Shown piece by piece: positions 1-12,405 of a DNA stretch of 64,000 bases. Positions within the stretch are counted from its first letter, which is position 1; each line of letters opens with the position of its first letter. Location: assembly GCA_963965975.1 (NCBI GenBank), contig OZ014412.1, positions 12,600,849 through 12,664,848 of the forward strand, in the 5' to 3' direction. A program made the translations under genes and the position numbers. This DNA is from Xestospongia bergquistia. Taxonomy: Eukaryota; Porifera; Demospongiae; Haplosclerida; Petrosiidae. The notes beneath the pieces were generated by a model. It worked only from the letters and a program-made list of their open reading frames with translations, was not told the DNA's origin and made no database searches.

Positions 1-3000
1 TTATTAACAGTTTAGTTAGTTGGTTTGCATTAACACTCTAAAGTGTTTAAATTAAAGACTTTAGAATGTTTAGACTATTGATTGAAGTTAACAAAGTAAA
101 CAGCTCACTCTAATGGACTCTATGGGACTAACTAAATGAACTGTTATTAACAGTTTAGTAACTTGGTTTGATTTAACACTCTACAGTCTTTAAAATAAAG
201 ACTTTAGATGATTTACACTATTGAGTGAAGTTAATAAAGTAAACAGCTCAGTGTAATGGACTCTATTGGACTAACCCAATGAACATTTATTAACAGTTTA
301 GTAAGTTGGTTTGCATTAACACCCTAAAGTCTTTAAATTAAAGACTTTAGAAGGTTTAGATTATTGAGTGAAGTTAATAAAGTAAACAGCTCAGTCTAAA
401 GGACTCTATGGGACTAACTATATAAACTGTTATTAACAGTTTAAGAAGTTTGTTTGCATTAACACTCTAAAGTCTTTAAATTAAAGACTTTAGAAGGTTT
501 AGACTATTGAGTGAAGTTCATAAAGTAGACAGCTCAGTCTAAAGGACTCTATAAGACTAACAAATAAACCGTTATTAACAGTTTAGTAAGTTGCTTTGCC
601 TTAACGCTCTAAAGTCTTTAAATTAAAGACTTTAGAAAATTTAGACTATTGAGTGAAGTTAATAAAGTAAACAGCTCAGTCTTAAGGACTCTATGGGACT
701 AACTAAATAAAATGTTACTAACAGTTTAGTAAGTTGGTTTACATTAACACTCTAAAGTCTTTAAATTAAAGAGTTTAGAAGGTTTAGACTATTGAGTGAA
801 GTTCATAAATTAAACAGCTCAGTCTAAAGGACTCTATGGGACTAACTAAATAAACTGTTATTAACAGTTTAGTAAGTTGGTTTGTATTAACACTCTAAAG
901 TCTTTAAATTAAAGACTTTAGAAGGTTTAGACTCTTGATTGAAGTTAACAAAGTAAACAGCTCAGTCTAATGGACTTTAAGGCACTAACTAAATGAACTG
1001 TTATTAACAGTTTAGTAGGTTGGTTTGCATTAACACTCTAAAGTCTTTAAATTAAAGACTTTAGAAGGTTTAGACTATTGATTGAAGTTAACAAAGTAAA
1101 TAGCTCAGTCTAATGGACTCTATGGGACTAACTAAATGAACTGTTATTAACAGTTTAGTAAGTTGGTTTGCATTAACACTCTACAGTCTTTAAATTAAAG
1201 ACTTTAGACGGTTTAGACTATTGATTGAAGTTAATAAAGTCAACAGCTCAGTGTAATGGACTCTATTGGACTAACTAAATGAACTGTTATTAACAGTTTA
1301 GTAAGTTGGTTTGCCTTAACACTCTAAAGTCTTTAAATTAAAGACTTTAGAAGGTTTAGACTATTGAGTGAAGTTAATAAAGTAAACAGCTCAGTCTAAA
1401 GGACTCTATGGGACTCACTAAATAAACTGTTATTAACAGTTTAGGAAGTTGGTTTGCATTAACACTCTAAAGTCTTTAAATTAAAGACTTTAGAAGGTTT
1501 AGACTATTGAGTGAAGTTAATAAAGTAAACAGCTAAGTCTAAACGACTCTATAGGACTAAATAAATAAACTGTTATTAACAGTTTAGTAAGTTTGTTTGC
1601 ATTAACACTCTAAAGTCTTTAAATTAAAGACTTTAGAAGGTTTAGACTATTGAGTGAAGTTAATAAAGTAAACAGCTCAGTCTAAAGGACTCTATGGGAC
1701 TAACTAAATAAACTGTTATTAACAGTTTAGTAAGTTTGTTTGCATTAACACTCTAAAGTCTTTAAATTAAAGACTTTAGAAGGTTTAGACTATTGAGTGA
1801 AGTTAATAAAGTAAACAGCTCAGTGTAATGGACTCTATGGGACTAACTAAATGAACATTTATTAACAGTTTAGTAAGCTGGTTTGCATTAACACCCTAAA
1901 GTCTTTAAACTAAAGACTTTAGAAGGTTTAGGCTATTGAGTGAAGTTAATAAAGTAAACAGCTCAGTCTAAAGGACTCTATGGGACTAACTAAATAAACT
2001 GTTATTAACAGTTTAAGAAGTTTGTTTGCATTAACACTCTAAAGTCTTTAAATTAAAGACTTTAGAAGGTTTAGACTATTGAGTGAAGTTAATAAAGTAA
2101 ATAGCTCAGTCTAAAGGACTCTATGGGACTAACAAATGAACCGTTATTAACAGTTTAGTAAGTTGCTTTTCCTTAACGCTTTAAAGTCTTAAATTAAAGA
2201 CTTTGAGAAGGTTTAGACTATTGATTGAAGTTAACAAAGTAAACAGCTCAGTCTAATGGACTCTATCGGACTAACTAAATGAACTGTTATTAACAGTTTA
2301 GTAAGTTGGTTTGCATTAACACTCTACAGTCTTTAAATTAAAGACTTTAGATGATTTAGACTATTGAGTGAAGTTAATAAAGTAAACAGCTCAGAGTAAT
2401 GGACTCTATTGGACTAACTAAATGAACGGTTATTAACAGTTTAGTAAGTTGGTTTGCATTAACACTCTAAAGTCTTTAAATTAAAGACTTTAGAAGGTTT
2501 AGACTATTGAGTGAAGTTAATAAAGTAAACAGCTAAGTCTAAACGACTCTATGAGACTAAATAAATAAACTGTTATTAACAGTTTAGTAAGTTAGTTTGC
2601 ATTAACACTCTAAAGCCTTTAAATTAAAGACTTTAGAAGGTTTAGACTATTGATAGAAGTTAACAAAGTAAACAGCTCAGTCTAATGGACTCTATGGGAC
2701 TAACTAAATGAACTGTTATGAACAGTTTAGTAAGTTGGTTTGCATTAATACTCTACAGTCTTTAAATTAAAGACTTTAGATGATTTAGACTATTGAGTGA
2801 AGCTAATAAAGTAAACAGCTCAGTGTAATGGACTCTATGGGACTAACTAAATGTACTGTTATTGACAGTTTAGTAAGTTGGTTTGCATTAACACTCTAAA
2901 GTCTTTAAATTAAAGACTTTAGAAGGTTTAGACTATTGAGTGAAGTTAATAAAGTAAACAGCTCATTGTAATGGACTCTATTGGACTAACTAAATGAACT

Positions 3001-6000
3001 GTTATTAACAGTTTAGTAAGTTGGTTTGCATTAACACTCTAAAGTCTTTAAATTAAAGACTTTAGAAGGTTTAGACTATTGAGTGAAGTTAATAAAGTAA
3101 ACAGCTCAGTCTAAAGGACTCTATGGGACTAACTAAATAAACTGTTATTAACAGTTTAGGAAGTTGGTTTGCATTAACACTCTAAAGTCTTTAAATTAAA
3201 GACTTTAGAAGGTTTAGACTATTGAGTGAAGTTAATAAAGTAAACAGCTCAGTCTAAACGACTCTATAGGACTAACTAAATAAACTGTTATTAACAGTTT
3301 AGTAAGTTTGTTCGCATTAACACTCTAAACTCTTTAAATTAAAGACTTTAGAAGGTTTAGACTATTGATTGAAGTTAACAAAGTAAACAGCTCAGTCTAA
3401 AGGACTCTATGGGACTAACGAAATAAACTGTTATCAACAGTTTAGTAAGTTGGTTTGTATTAACACTCTAAAGTCTGTAAATTAAAGACTTTAGAAGGTT
3501 TAGACTATTGAGTGAAGTTAATAAAGTAAACAGCTCAGTCTAAAGGACTCTATGGGACTAACTAAATAAACTGTTATTAACAGTTTAGGAAGTTGGTTTG
3601 CATTAACACTTTAAAGTCTTTAAATTAAAGACTTTAGAAGGTTTAGACTATTGAGTGAAGTTAATAAAGTAAACAGCTCAGTCTAAACGACTCTATGGGA
3701 CTAACTAAATAAACTGTTATTAACAGTTTAGTAAGTTTGTTCGCATTAACACTCTAAACTCTTTAAATTAAAGACTTTAGAAGGTTTAGACTATTGATTG
3801 AAGTTAACAAAGTAAACCGCTCAGTCTAAAGGACTCTATGGGACTAACTAAATAAACTGTTATCAACAGTTTAGTAAGTTGGTTTGTATTAACACTCTAA
3901 AGTCTTTAAATTAAAGACTTTAGAAGGTTTAGACTATTGAGTGAAGTTAATAAAGTAAACAGCTCAGTCTAAAGGACTCTATGGGACTAACTATATAAAC
4001 TGTTATTAACAGTTTAGTAAGTTGGTTTACATTAACACTCTAAAGTCTTTAAATTAAAGACTTTAGAAGGTTTAGACTATTGAGTGAAGTTCACAAATTA
4101 AACTCCCCAGTATAAAGGACTCTGCGGGACTAACTAAATAAACTGTTATTAATAGTTTAGTAGGTTGGTTTGCATTAGCACTCTAAAGTCTTTAAATTAA
4201 AGACTTTAGAAGGTTTAGACTATTGATTGAAGTTAACAAAGTAAACAGCTCAGTCTAATGGACTCTATGAGACTAACTAAACGAACTGTTATTAACAGTT
4301 TAGTAAGTTGGTTTGCATTAACACTCTAAAGTCTTTAAATTAAAGACTTTAGATGATTTAGACTATTGAGTGAAGTTAATAAAGTAAACAGCTCAGTGTA
4401 ATGGACTCTATTGGACTAACTAAATGAACTGTTATTAACAGTTTAGTAAGTTTGTTTGCATTAACACTCTAAAGTCTTTAAATTAAAGACTTTAGAAGGA
4501 TTTGACTATTGAGGGAAGTTAATAAAATAAACAGCTCAGTCTAAAGGACTCTATGGGACTAACTAAGTAAACTGTTATTAACAGTTTAGTAAGGTTGTTT
4601 GCATTTACACTCTAAAGCCTTTAAATTAAAGACTTTAGAAGGTTTAGACTATTGAGTGAAGTTAATAAAGTAAACAGCTCAGTCTAAAGGACTCTATGGG
4701 ACTAAGTAAATAAACTGTTATTAACAGTTTAGTAAGTTGGTTTGCCTTAACAATATAAAGTCTTTAAATTAAAGACTTTAGAAGGTTTAGACTATTGATT
4801 GAAGTTAATAAAATAAACAGCTCAGTCTAATGGACTCTAAGGGACTACCGAAATGAACTTTTATTAACAGTTTAGAAAGTTGGTTTGCATTAACACTCTA
4901 AAGTCTTTAAGTTAAAGACTTTAGAAGGTTTAGACTATTGAGTGAAGTTAATAAAGTAAACAGCTCAGTCTAAAGGACTCTATGGGACTAACTAAATAAA
5001 CTGTTATTACCAGTTTAGTATGTTGGTTTGCCTTAACACTCTAAAGTCTTTAATTTAAAGACTTTAGAAGGTTTAGACTATTGAGTGAAGTTAATAAAGT
5101 AAACAGCTCAGTCTAAAGGACTCTATGGGACTAACTAAATAAACTGTTATTAACAGTTTAGTAAGGTGGTTTGCCTTAACACTCTAAAGTCTTTAAATTA
5201 AAGACTTTAGAAGGTTTAGACTATTGATTGAAGTTAACAAAGTCAACAGCTTAGTCTAATGGACTCTAAGGCACTAACTAAATGAATTGTTATTAACAGT
5301 TTAGTAAGTTTGTTTGCATTAACTCTCTAAAGTCTTTAAATTAAAGACTTTAGAAGGTTTAGACTATTGAGTGAAGTTAATAAAGTAAACAGCTAACTCT
5401 AAACGACTCTATGGGACTAAATAAATAAACTGTTATTAACAGTTTTGTAAGTTGGTTTGCATTAAGACTCTTCAGTCTTTAAATTAAAGACTTTAGAAGG
5501 TTTAGACTATTGAGTGAAGTTAATAAAATAAACAGCTAAGTCTAAACGACTCTATGGGACTAAATAAATAAACTGTTATTAACAGTTTTGTAAGTTGGTT
5601 TGTATTAACACTCTAAAGTCTTTAAATTAAAGACTTTAGAAGGTTTAGACTATTGAGTGAAGTTAATAAAGTAAACAGCTCAGTCTAAACGACTCTATGG
5701 GACTAACTAAAAAAACTGTTATTAACAGTTTAGTAAGTTGGTTTGCATTAACACTCTAAAGTCTTTAAATTAAAGACTTTAGAAGGTTTAGACTATTGAG
5801 TGAAGTTAACAAAGTAAACAGCTCAGTCTAATGGACTCTATGGGACTAACTAAATGAACTTTTATTAACAGTTTAGTAAGTTTGTTTGCATTAATTCTCT
5901 AAAGTCTTTAAATTAAAGACTTTAGAAGGTTTAGACTATTGATTGAAGTTAACAAAGTAAACAGCTCAGTCTAAAGGACTCTATGGGACTAACTAAATAA

Positions 6001-9000
6001 ACTGTTATTAACAGTTTAGTAAGTTGGTTTGTATTAACACTTTAAAGTCTTTAAATTAAAGACTTTAGAAGTTTTAGACTATTGATTGAAGTTAACAAAG
6101 TAAACAGCTCAGTCTAAAGGACTCTATGGGAGTAACTAAATAAACTGTTATTAACAGTTTAGTAAGTTGGTTTGTATTAACACTCTAAAGTCTTTAAATT
6201 AAAGACTTTAGGAAGTTTAGACTATTGATTGAAGTTAACAAAGTAAACAGCTCAGTCTAATGGACTCTATGGGACTAACTAAATGAACTGTTATTAACAG
6301 TTTAGTAAGTTGGTTTTCATTAACACTCTACAGTCTTTAAATTAAAGACTTTAGATGATTTAGACTATTGAGTGAAGTTAATAAAGTAAACAGTTCTTTG
6401 TAACGCACTCTATTGGACTAACTAAATGAACTGTTATTAACAGTTTAGTAAGTTTGTTTGCATTAACACTCTAAAGTCTTTAAATTAAAGACTTTAGAAG
6501 GTTTAGACTATTGAGTGAAGTTAATAAAATAAACAGCTCAGTCAAAAGGACTCTATGGGACTAACTAAGTAAACCGTTATTAACAGTTTAGTAAGTTTGT
6601 TTGCATTAAGACTCTAAAGTCTTTAAATTAAAGACTTTAGAAGGTTTAGACTATTGAGTGAAGTTAATAAAGTAAACAGCTCAGTATAAAGGACTCTATG
6701 GGACTAAGTAAATAAAGTGTTATTAACTGTTTAGTAAGTTGGTTTGCCTTAACACTCTAAAGTCTTTAAATTAAAGACTCTAGAAGTTTTAGACTATTGA
6801 GTGAAGTTAATAAAGTAATCAGCTCAGTCTAAAGGACTCTATGGGACTAACTAAATAAACTGTTATTAACAGTTTAGTAAGTTGGTTTGCATTAACACTC
6901 TAAAGTCTTTAAATTAAAGACTTTAGAAGGTTGAGAATATTGAGTGAAGTTAATAAAGTAAACAGCTCAATCTAAAGGACTCTATGGGACTAACTAAATA
7001 AACTGTTATTAACAGTTTAGTAAGGTGGTTTGCCTTAACACTCTAAAGTCTTTAAATTAAAGACTTTAGAAGGTTTAGACTATTGATTGAAGTTAACAAA
7101 GTCAACAGCTTAGTTTAATGGACTCTAAGGCACTAACTAAATGAATTGTTATTAACAGTTTAGTAAGTTTGTTTGCATTAACACTCTAAAGTCTTTAAAT
7201 TAAAGACTTTAGAAGGTTTAGACTATATAGTGAAGTTAATAAAGTAAACAGCTCAGTCTAATGGACTCTATGGGACTAACTAAATAAACTGTTATTAACA
7301 GTTTAGTAAGTTGGTTTGTATTCACACTCTAAAGTCTTTAAATTAAAGACTTTAGAAGGTTTAGCCTATTGAGTGAAGTTAATAAAGTAAACAGCTCAGT
7401 CTAAAGGACTCTATGGGACTAACTAAATAAACTGTTATTAACAGTTTAGTAAGTTGGTTTGCCTTAACACTCTAAAGTCTTTAAATTAAAGACTTTAGAA
7501 GGTTGAGACTATTGATTGAAGTTAACAAAGTCAACAGCTTAGTCAAATGGACTCTAAGGCACTAACTAAATGAATTGTTATTAACAGTTTAGTAAGTTTG
7601 TTTGCGTTACACTCTAAAGTCTTTAAATTAAAGACTTAAGAAGGTTTAAACTATTGAGTGAAGTTAATAAAGTAAACAGATCAGTCTAAACGAGTCTCTG
7701 GGACTAACTAAATAAACTGCTATTAATAGGTTCAGTAAGTTGGTTTGCCTTAACACTCTAAAGTCTGTAAATTAAAGACTTTAGAAGGTTTTGACTATTG
7801 ATTGAAGTTAACAAAGTAAAAAGCTCAGTCTAATGGACTCTATGGGACTAACTAAATGAACCGTTATTAACAGTTTAGTAAGTTGGTTTGTATTAACACT
7901 CTAAAGTCTTTAAATTAAAGACTTTAGAAGGTTTAGACTATTGAGTGAAGTTAATAAAGTAAACAGCTCAGTCTAAACGACTCTCTGGGACTAACTAAAT
8001 AAACTGTTATTAACAGTTAGTAAGTTTGTTTGCATTAACACTCTAAAGTCTTTAAATAAAGACTTTAGAAGGTTTAGACTATTGATTGAAGTTAACAAAG
8101 TAAGCAGCTCAGTCTAAAGGACTCTATGGGACTAACTAAATAAACTGTTATTAACACTTTAGTAAGTTGGTTATTATTAACACTCTAAAGTTTTTAAATT
8201 AAAGACTCTAGAAGGTTTAGACTATTGATTGAAGTTAACAAAGTAAACACCTCAGATAATGGACTCTATGGGACTAACTATATGAACTGTTATTAACAGT
8301 TTAGTAAGTTGGTTTGCATTAACACCCTACAGTCTTTAAATTAAAGACTTTAGATGATTTAGACTATTGAGTGAAGTTAATAAAGTAAACAGCTCAGTGT
8401 AACTGACTCTATTGGACTAACTAAATGAACTGTTGTTAACAGTTTAGTAAGTTGGCTTGCATTAACACTCTAAAGTCTTTAAATTAAAGACTTTAGAAGG
8501 TTTAGACTATTGAGTGAAGTTAATAAAGTAAACAGCTCAGTCTAAAGGACTCTATGGGACTAACTAAATAAACTGTTATCAACAGTTTAGTAAGTTGGTT
8601 TGTATTAACACTCTAAAGTCTTTAAATTAAAGACTTTAGAAGGTTTAGACTATTGAATGAAGTAAATAAAGTAAACAGCTCAGTCTAAAGGACTCTATGG
8701 TACTAACTAAATAAACTGTTATTAACAGTTTAGTAAGTTGGTTTACATTCACACTCTAAAGTCTTTAAATTAAAGACTTTAGAAGGTTTAGACTATTGAG
8801 TGAAGTTCATAAATTAAACAGCTCAGTCTAAAGGACTCTATGGGACTAACTAAATAAACTGTTATTAACAGTTTAGTAGGTTGGTTTGCATTAACACTCT
8901 AAAGTCTTTAAATTAAAGACTTTAGAAGGTTTAGACTATTGATTGAAGTTAATAAAGTAAACAGCTCAGTCTAAAGGACTCTATGGGACTAACTAAATAA

Positions 9001-10002
9001 ACTGATACTAACAGTTTAGTAAGTTGGTTTGTATTAACACTCTAAAGTCTTTAAATTAAAGACTTTAGAAGGTTTAGAGTATTGAGTGAAGTTAATAAAG
9101 TAAACAGCTCAGTCTAATGGACTCTATGGGACTAACTAAGTAAACTGTTATTAACAGTTTAGTAAGTTTGTTTGCATTAACACTCTAAAGTCTTTAAATT
9201 AATGACTTTAGAAGGTTTAGACTATTGAGTGAAGTTAATAAAGTAAACAGCTCAGTCTAAAGGACTCTATGGGACTAAGTAAATAAACTGTTATTAACAG
9301 TTTAGTAAGTTGGTTTGCCTTAACGCTCTAAAGTCTTTAAAATAAAGACTTTAGAAGGTCTAGACTATTGATTGAAGTTAACAAAGTAAACAGCTCAGTC
9401 TAACGGACTCTATGGGACTAACTAAATAAACTGTTATTAACAGTTTAGTAAGGTGGTTTGCCTTAAAACTCTAAAGTCTTTAAATTAAAGACTTTAGAAG
9501 GTTTAGACTATTGATTGAAGTTAACAAAGTCAACAGCTCAGTCTAATGGACTCTAAGGCACTAACTAAATGAATTGTTATTAACAGTTTAGTAACTTGGT
9601 TTGTATTAACACTCTAAAGTCTTTAAATTAAAGACTTTATAAGGTTTAGACTATTGAGTGAAGTTAATAAAGTAAACTGCTCAGTCTAAAGGACTCTATG
9701 GGACAAACTAAATAAACTGCTATTAACAGTTTAGGAAGTTGGTTTGCATTAACACTCTAAAGTCTTTAAATTAAAGACTTTAGAAGGTTTAGACTATTGA
9801 GTGAAGTTCATAAATTAAACAGCTCCGTGTAAAGGACTCTATGGGAGTAACTAAATAAACTGTTATTAACAGTTTAGTAAGTTGGTTTGTATTAACACTC
9901 TAAAGTCTTTAAATTAAAGACTTTAGAAGGTTTAGACTATTGAGTGAAGTTAATAAAGTAAACAGCTCAGTCTAAAGGACTCTATGGGACTAACTAAATA
10001 AA
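1..10002 (+). repeat. Zone I, first copy
   Basis: About 70 monomers of subtypes A-F. Bases 1-2,500 align with 22,492 onward at an offset of 22,490-22,491: the marker actttaaggcac and the rare ctttgagaagg monomer (near 2,205 and 24,695) both fit. The offset becomes 22,634 after one monomer is gained (ttatgaacag at 2716 and 25350). The later part, from about 5,200, aligns with 40,218 onward at offsets of 35,074 to 35,218 (agtcaacagc at 5241 and 40315; gtaaacac at 8243 and 43461). This copy therefore holds the homologues of several blocks that are repeated more often downstream. Confidence 0.8.
3146..4003 (+). repeat. 3-monomer tandem duplication (2 x 429 bp)
   Basis: Markers recur 429 bp apart, exactly three monomers: ggaagttgg at 3159 and 3588, and ttatcaacag at 3431 and 3860. 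The other copies of this stretch, near 25,793 and 38,518, carry the ttatcaacag monomer only once. The duplication is therefore private to the first copy. The edges are approximate because they lie in sequence identical between monomers. Confidence 0.8.
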
Positions 10003-12284
10003 CTGTTATTAACAGTTTTGTAAGATGGTTAGCATTAAGCCACCAAAGTCTTTAAATTAAAGACTTTAGAAAGTTTAGACTATTGATTGAAGTTAACAAA
10101 GTGAAAAGCTTAGTCTAATGGACTCTATGGGACTAACTAAGTGAACTGTTATTAACAGTTTAGTAAGTTTGTTTGCATTGACACTCTAAAGTCTTTAAAT
10201 TAAAGACTTCAGAAGTTTTAGACTATTGAGTGAAGTTAATAAAGTAAACAGCTCAGTCTAAAGGACTCTATGGGACTAACTAAATAAACTGTTATTAACA
10301 GTTTAGTAAGTTGGTTTGTATTAACACTCTAAAGTGTTTAAACTAAAGACTTTAGAAGGTTTAGACTATTGAGTGAAGTTAATAAAGTAAACAGCTCAGT
10401 CTAAAGGACTCTATGGGACTAACTAAATAAACTGTTATTATCAGTTTAGTAAGGTGGTTTGCCTTAACACTCTAAAGTCTTTAAATTAAAGACTTTAGAA
10501 GGTTTAGACTATTGATTGAAGTGAACAAAGTAAACAGCTTAGTCTAATGGACTCTAAGGCACTACTAAATGAATTGTTATTAACAGTTTAGTAAGTTGGT
10601 TTGCATTAACACTCTAAAGTCTTTAAATTAAAGACTTTAGAAGGTTTAGACTATTGATTGAAGTTAACAAAGTCAACAGCTTAGTCTAATGGAGTCTAAG
10701 GCACAAACTAAATGAATTGTTATTAACAGTTTAGTAAGTTGGTTTGTATTAACACTCTAAAGTCTTTAAATTAAAGACTTTAGAAGGTTTAGACTATTGA
10801 GTGAAGTTAATAAAGTAAACAGCTCAGTCTAAAGGTCTCTATGGCACAAACTAAATAAACTGTTATTAACAGTTTAGGAAGTTGGTTTGCATTAACACTC
10901 TAAAGTTTTTAAATTAAAGACTTTAGAAGGTTTAGACTATTGAGTGAAGTTCATAAATTAAACAGCTCCGTCTAAAGGACTCTATGGAACTAACTAAATA
11001 AACTGTTATTAACAGTTTAGTAAGTTGGTTTGTATTAACACTCTAAAGTCTTTAAATTAAAGACTTTAGAAGGTTTAGACTATTGAGTGAGGTTAATAAA
11101 GTAAACAGCTCAGTCTAAAGGACTCTATGGGACTAACTAAATAAACTGTTATTAACAGTTTAGTAAGTTGGTTAGCATTAAGCCTCTAAAGTCTTTAAGT
11201 TGAAGACTTTAGAAAGTTTAGACTATTGATTGAAGTTAACAAAGTAAAAAGCTCAGTCTCGTGAACTCTATAGGACTAACTAAATGAACTGTTATTAACA
11301 GTTTAGTAAGGTGCTTTGCCTTAACACTCTAAAGTCTTTAAATTAAAGACTTTAGAAGGTTTAGACTATTGAGTGAAGTTAATAAAGTAATCAGCTCAGT
11401 CTAAAGGACTCTATGGGACTAACTAAATAAACTGTTATTAACAGTTTAGTAAGTTGGTTTGCATTAAGACTCTAAAGTCTTTAAATTAAAGACTTTAGAA
11501 GGTTTAGACTATTGAGTGAAGTTAATAAAGTAAACAGCTCACTCTAAAAGACTCTATGGGACTAACTAAATAAACTGTTATTAACAGTTTAGTAAGTTGG
11601 TTTGCTTTAACACTCTAAAGTCTTTAAATTAAAGACTTTAGAATGTTGAGACTATTGATTGAAGTTAACAAAGTCAACAGCTTAGTCTAATGGACTCTAA
11701 GGCACTAACTAAATGAATTGTTATTAACAGTTTAGTAAGTTTGTTTGGATTACACTCTAAAGTCTTGAAATTAAAGACTTTAGAAGGTTTAAACTATTGA
11801 GTGAATTTAATAAAGTAAACAGCGCAGTCTAAACGACTCTATGGGACTAACTAAATAAACTGCTATTAACAGTTCAGTAAGATGGTTTGCCTTAACACTC
11901 TAAAGTCTTTAAATTAAAGACTTTAGAAGGTTTAGACTATAGATTGAAGTTAACAAAGTAAAAAGCTCAGTCTAATGGACTCTATGGGACTAACTAAATG
12001 AACTGTTATTAACAGTTTAGTAAGTTCGTTTGCATTAACACTCTAAAGTCTTTAAATTAAAGACTTCAGAAGTTTTAGACTATTCAGTGATGTTAATAAA
12101 GTAAGCAGCTCAGTCTAAAGGACTCTATGGGACTAACTAAATAAACTGTTATTAACAGTTTAGTAAGTTGGTTTGTATTAACACTCTAAAGTGTTTAAAT
12201 TAAAGACTTTAGAAGGTTTAGACTATTGAGTGAAGTTAATAAAGTAAACAGCTCAATCTAAAGGACTCTATGAGACTAACTAAA

Positions 12285-12305
12285 TAAACTGTTATTAACA
12301 GTTTA
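12285..12305 (+). other. Dyad 1: 21-bp palindrome (representative copy)
   Basis: The arm taaactgtta and its reverse complement taacagttta flank a central t, giving 10-bp arms across the junction of two monomers. The full length exists only after monomers ending taaa. After monomers ending tgaa the outer pairing is broken and the arms drop to 8 bp. A transition between gttattaacag and gttatcaacag changes only the base next to the centre. Dyad 1 is centred 47 bp before the centre of dyad 2. Confidence 0.85.
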
Positions 12306-12328
12306 GTAAGTTGGTTTGCATTAACACT

Positions 12329-12355
12329 CTAAAGTCTTTAAATTAAAGACTTTAG
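12329..12355 (+). other. Dyad 2: 27-bp near-perfect palindrome (representative copy)
   Basis: The 13-bp arm ctaaagtctttaa and its exact reverse complement ttaaagactttag flank one central a. The dyad sits at monomer bases 41-67 and is present in nearly every monomer in both orientations. It contains the DraI site TTTAAA. The inner part of the arms is the least variable stretch of the repeat by eye; most changes hit the outer 3-4 bases (ctacag in C monomers, cttcag in some others). It could extrude as a cruciform or fold as a hairpin if transcribed. Binding by a symmetric dimeric protein is possible, but nothing in the sequence proves it. Confidence 0.9.
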
Positions 12356-12359
12356 AAGG

Positions 12360-12405
12360 TTTAGACTATTGAGTGAAGTTAATAAAGTAAACAGCTCAGT
12401 CTAAA
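12360..12405 (+). other. Wide inverted repeat within the monomer
   Basis: The 8-bp sequence tttagact at 12360-12367 pairs with agtctaaa at 12398-12405 across a 30-bp loop. It is intact in most A-type monomers. It is shortened in B-type copies reading ctaatgg, and broken in C-type copies, where the right arm reads agtgtaat. Unlike dyad 2 it is not kept across subtypes, so it may be incidental. Confidence 0.6.

Noticed and set aside
5040-5070. Micro-inversion of the dyad core (ctttaatttaaag on the plus strand; also near 26,970, 28,115, 34,550 and 39,980)
   Set aside because: Because the arms are perfect complements, flipping the core is the same as changing the central a to t. A single substitution copied with its block explains it.
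12329-12355. Dyad 2 as intrinsic transcription terminators
   Set aside because: The stem is AT-rich with a 1-base loop and no following T-tract, and it occurs once per monomer with no gene nearby.
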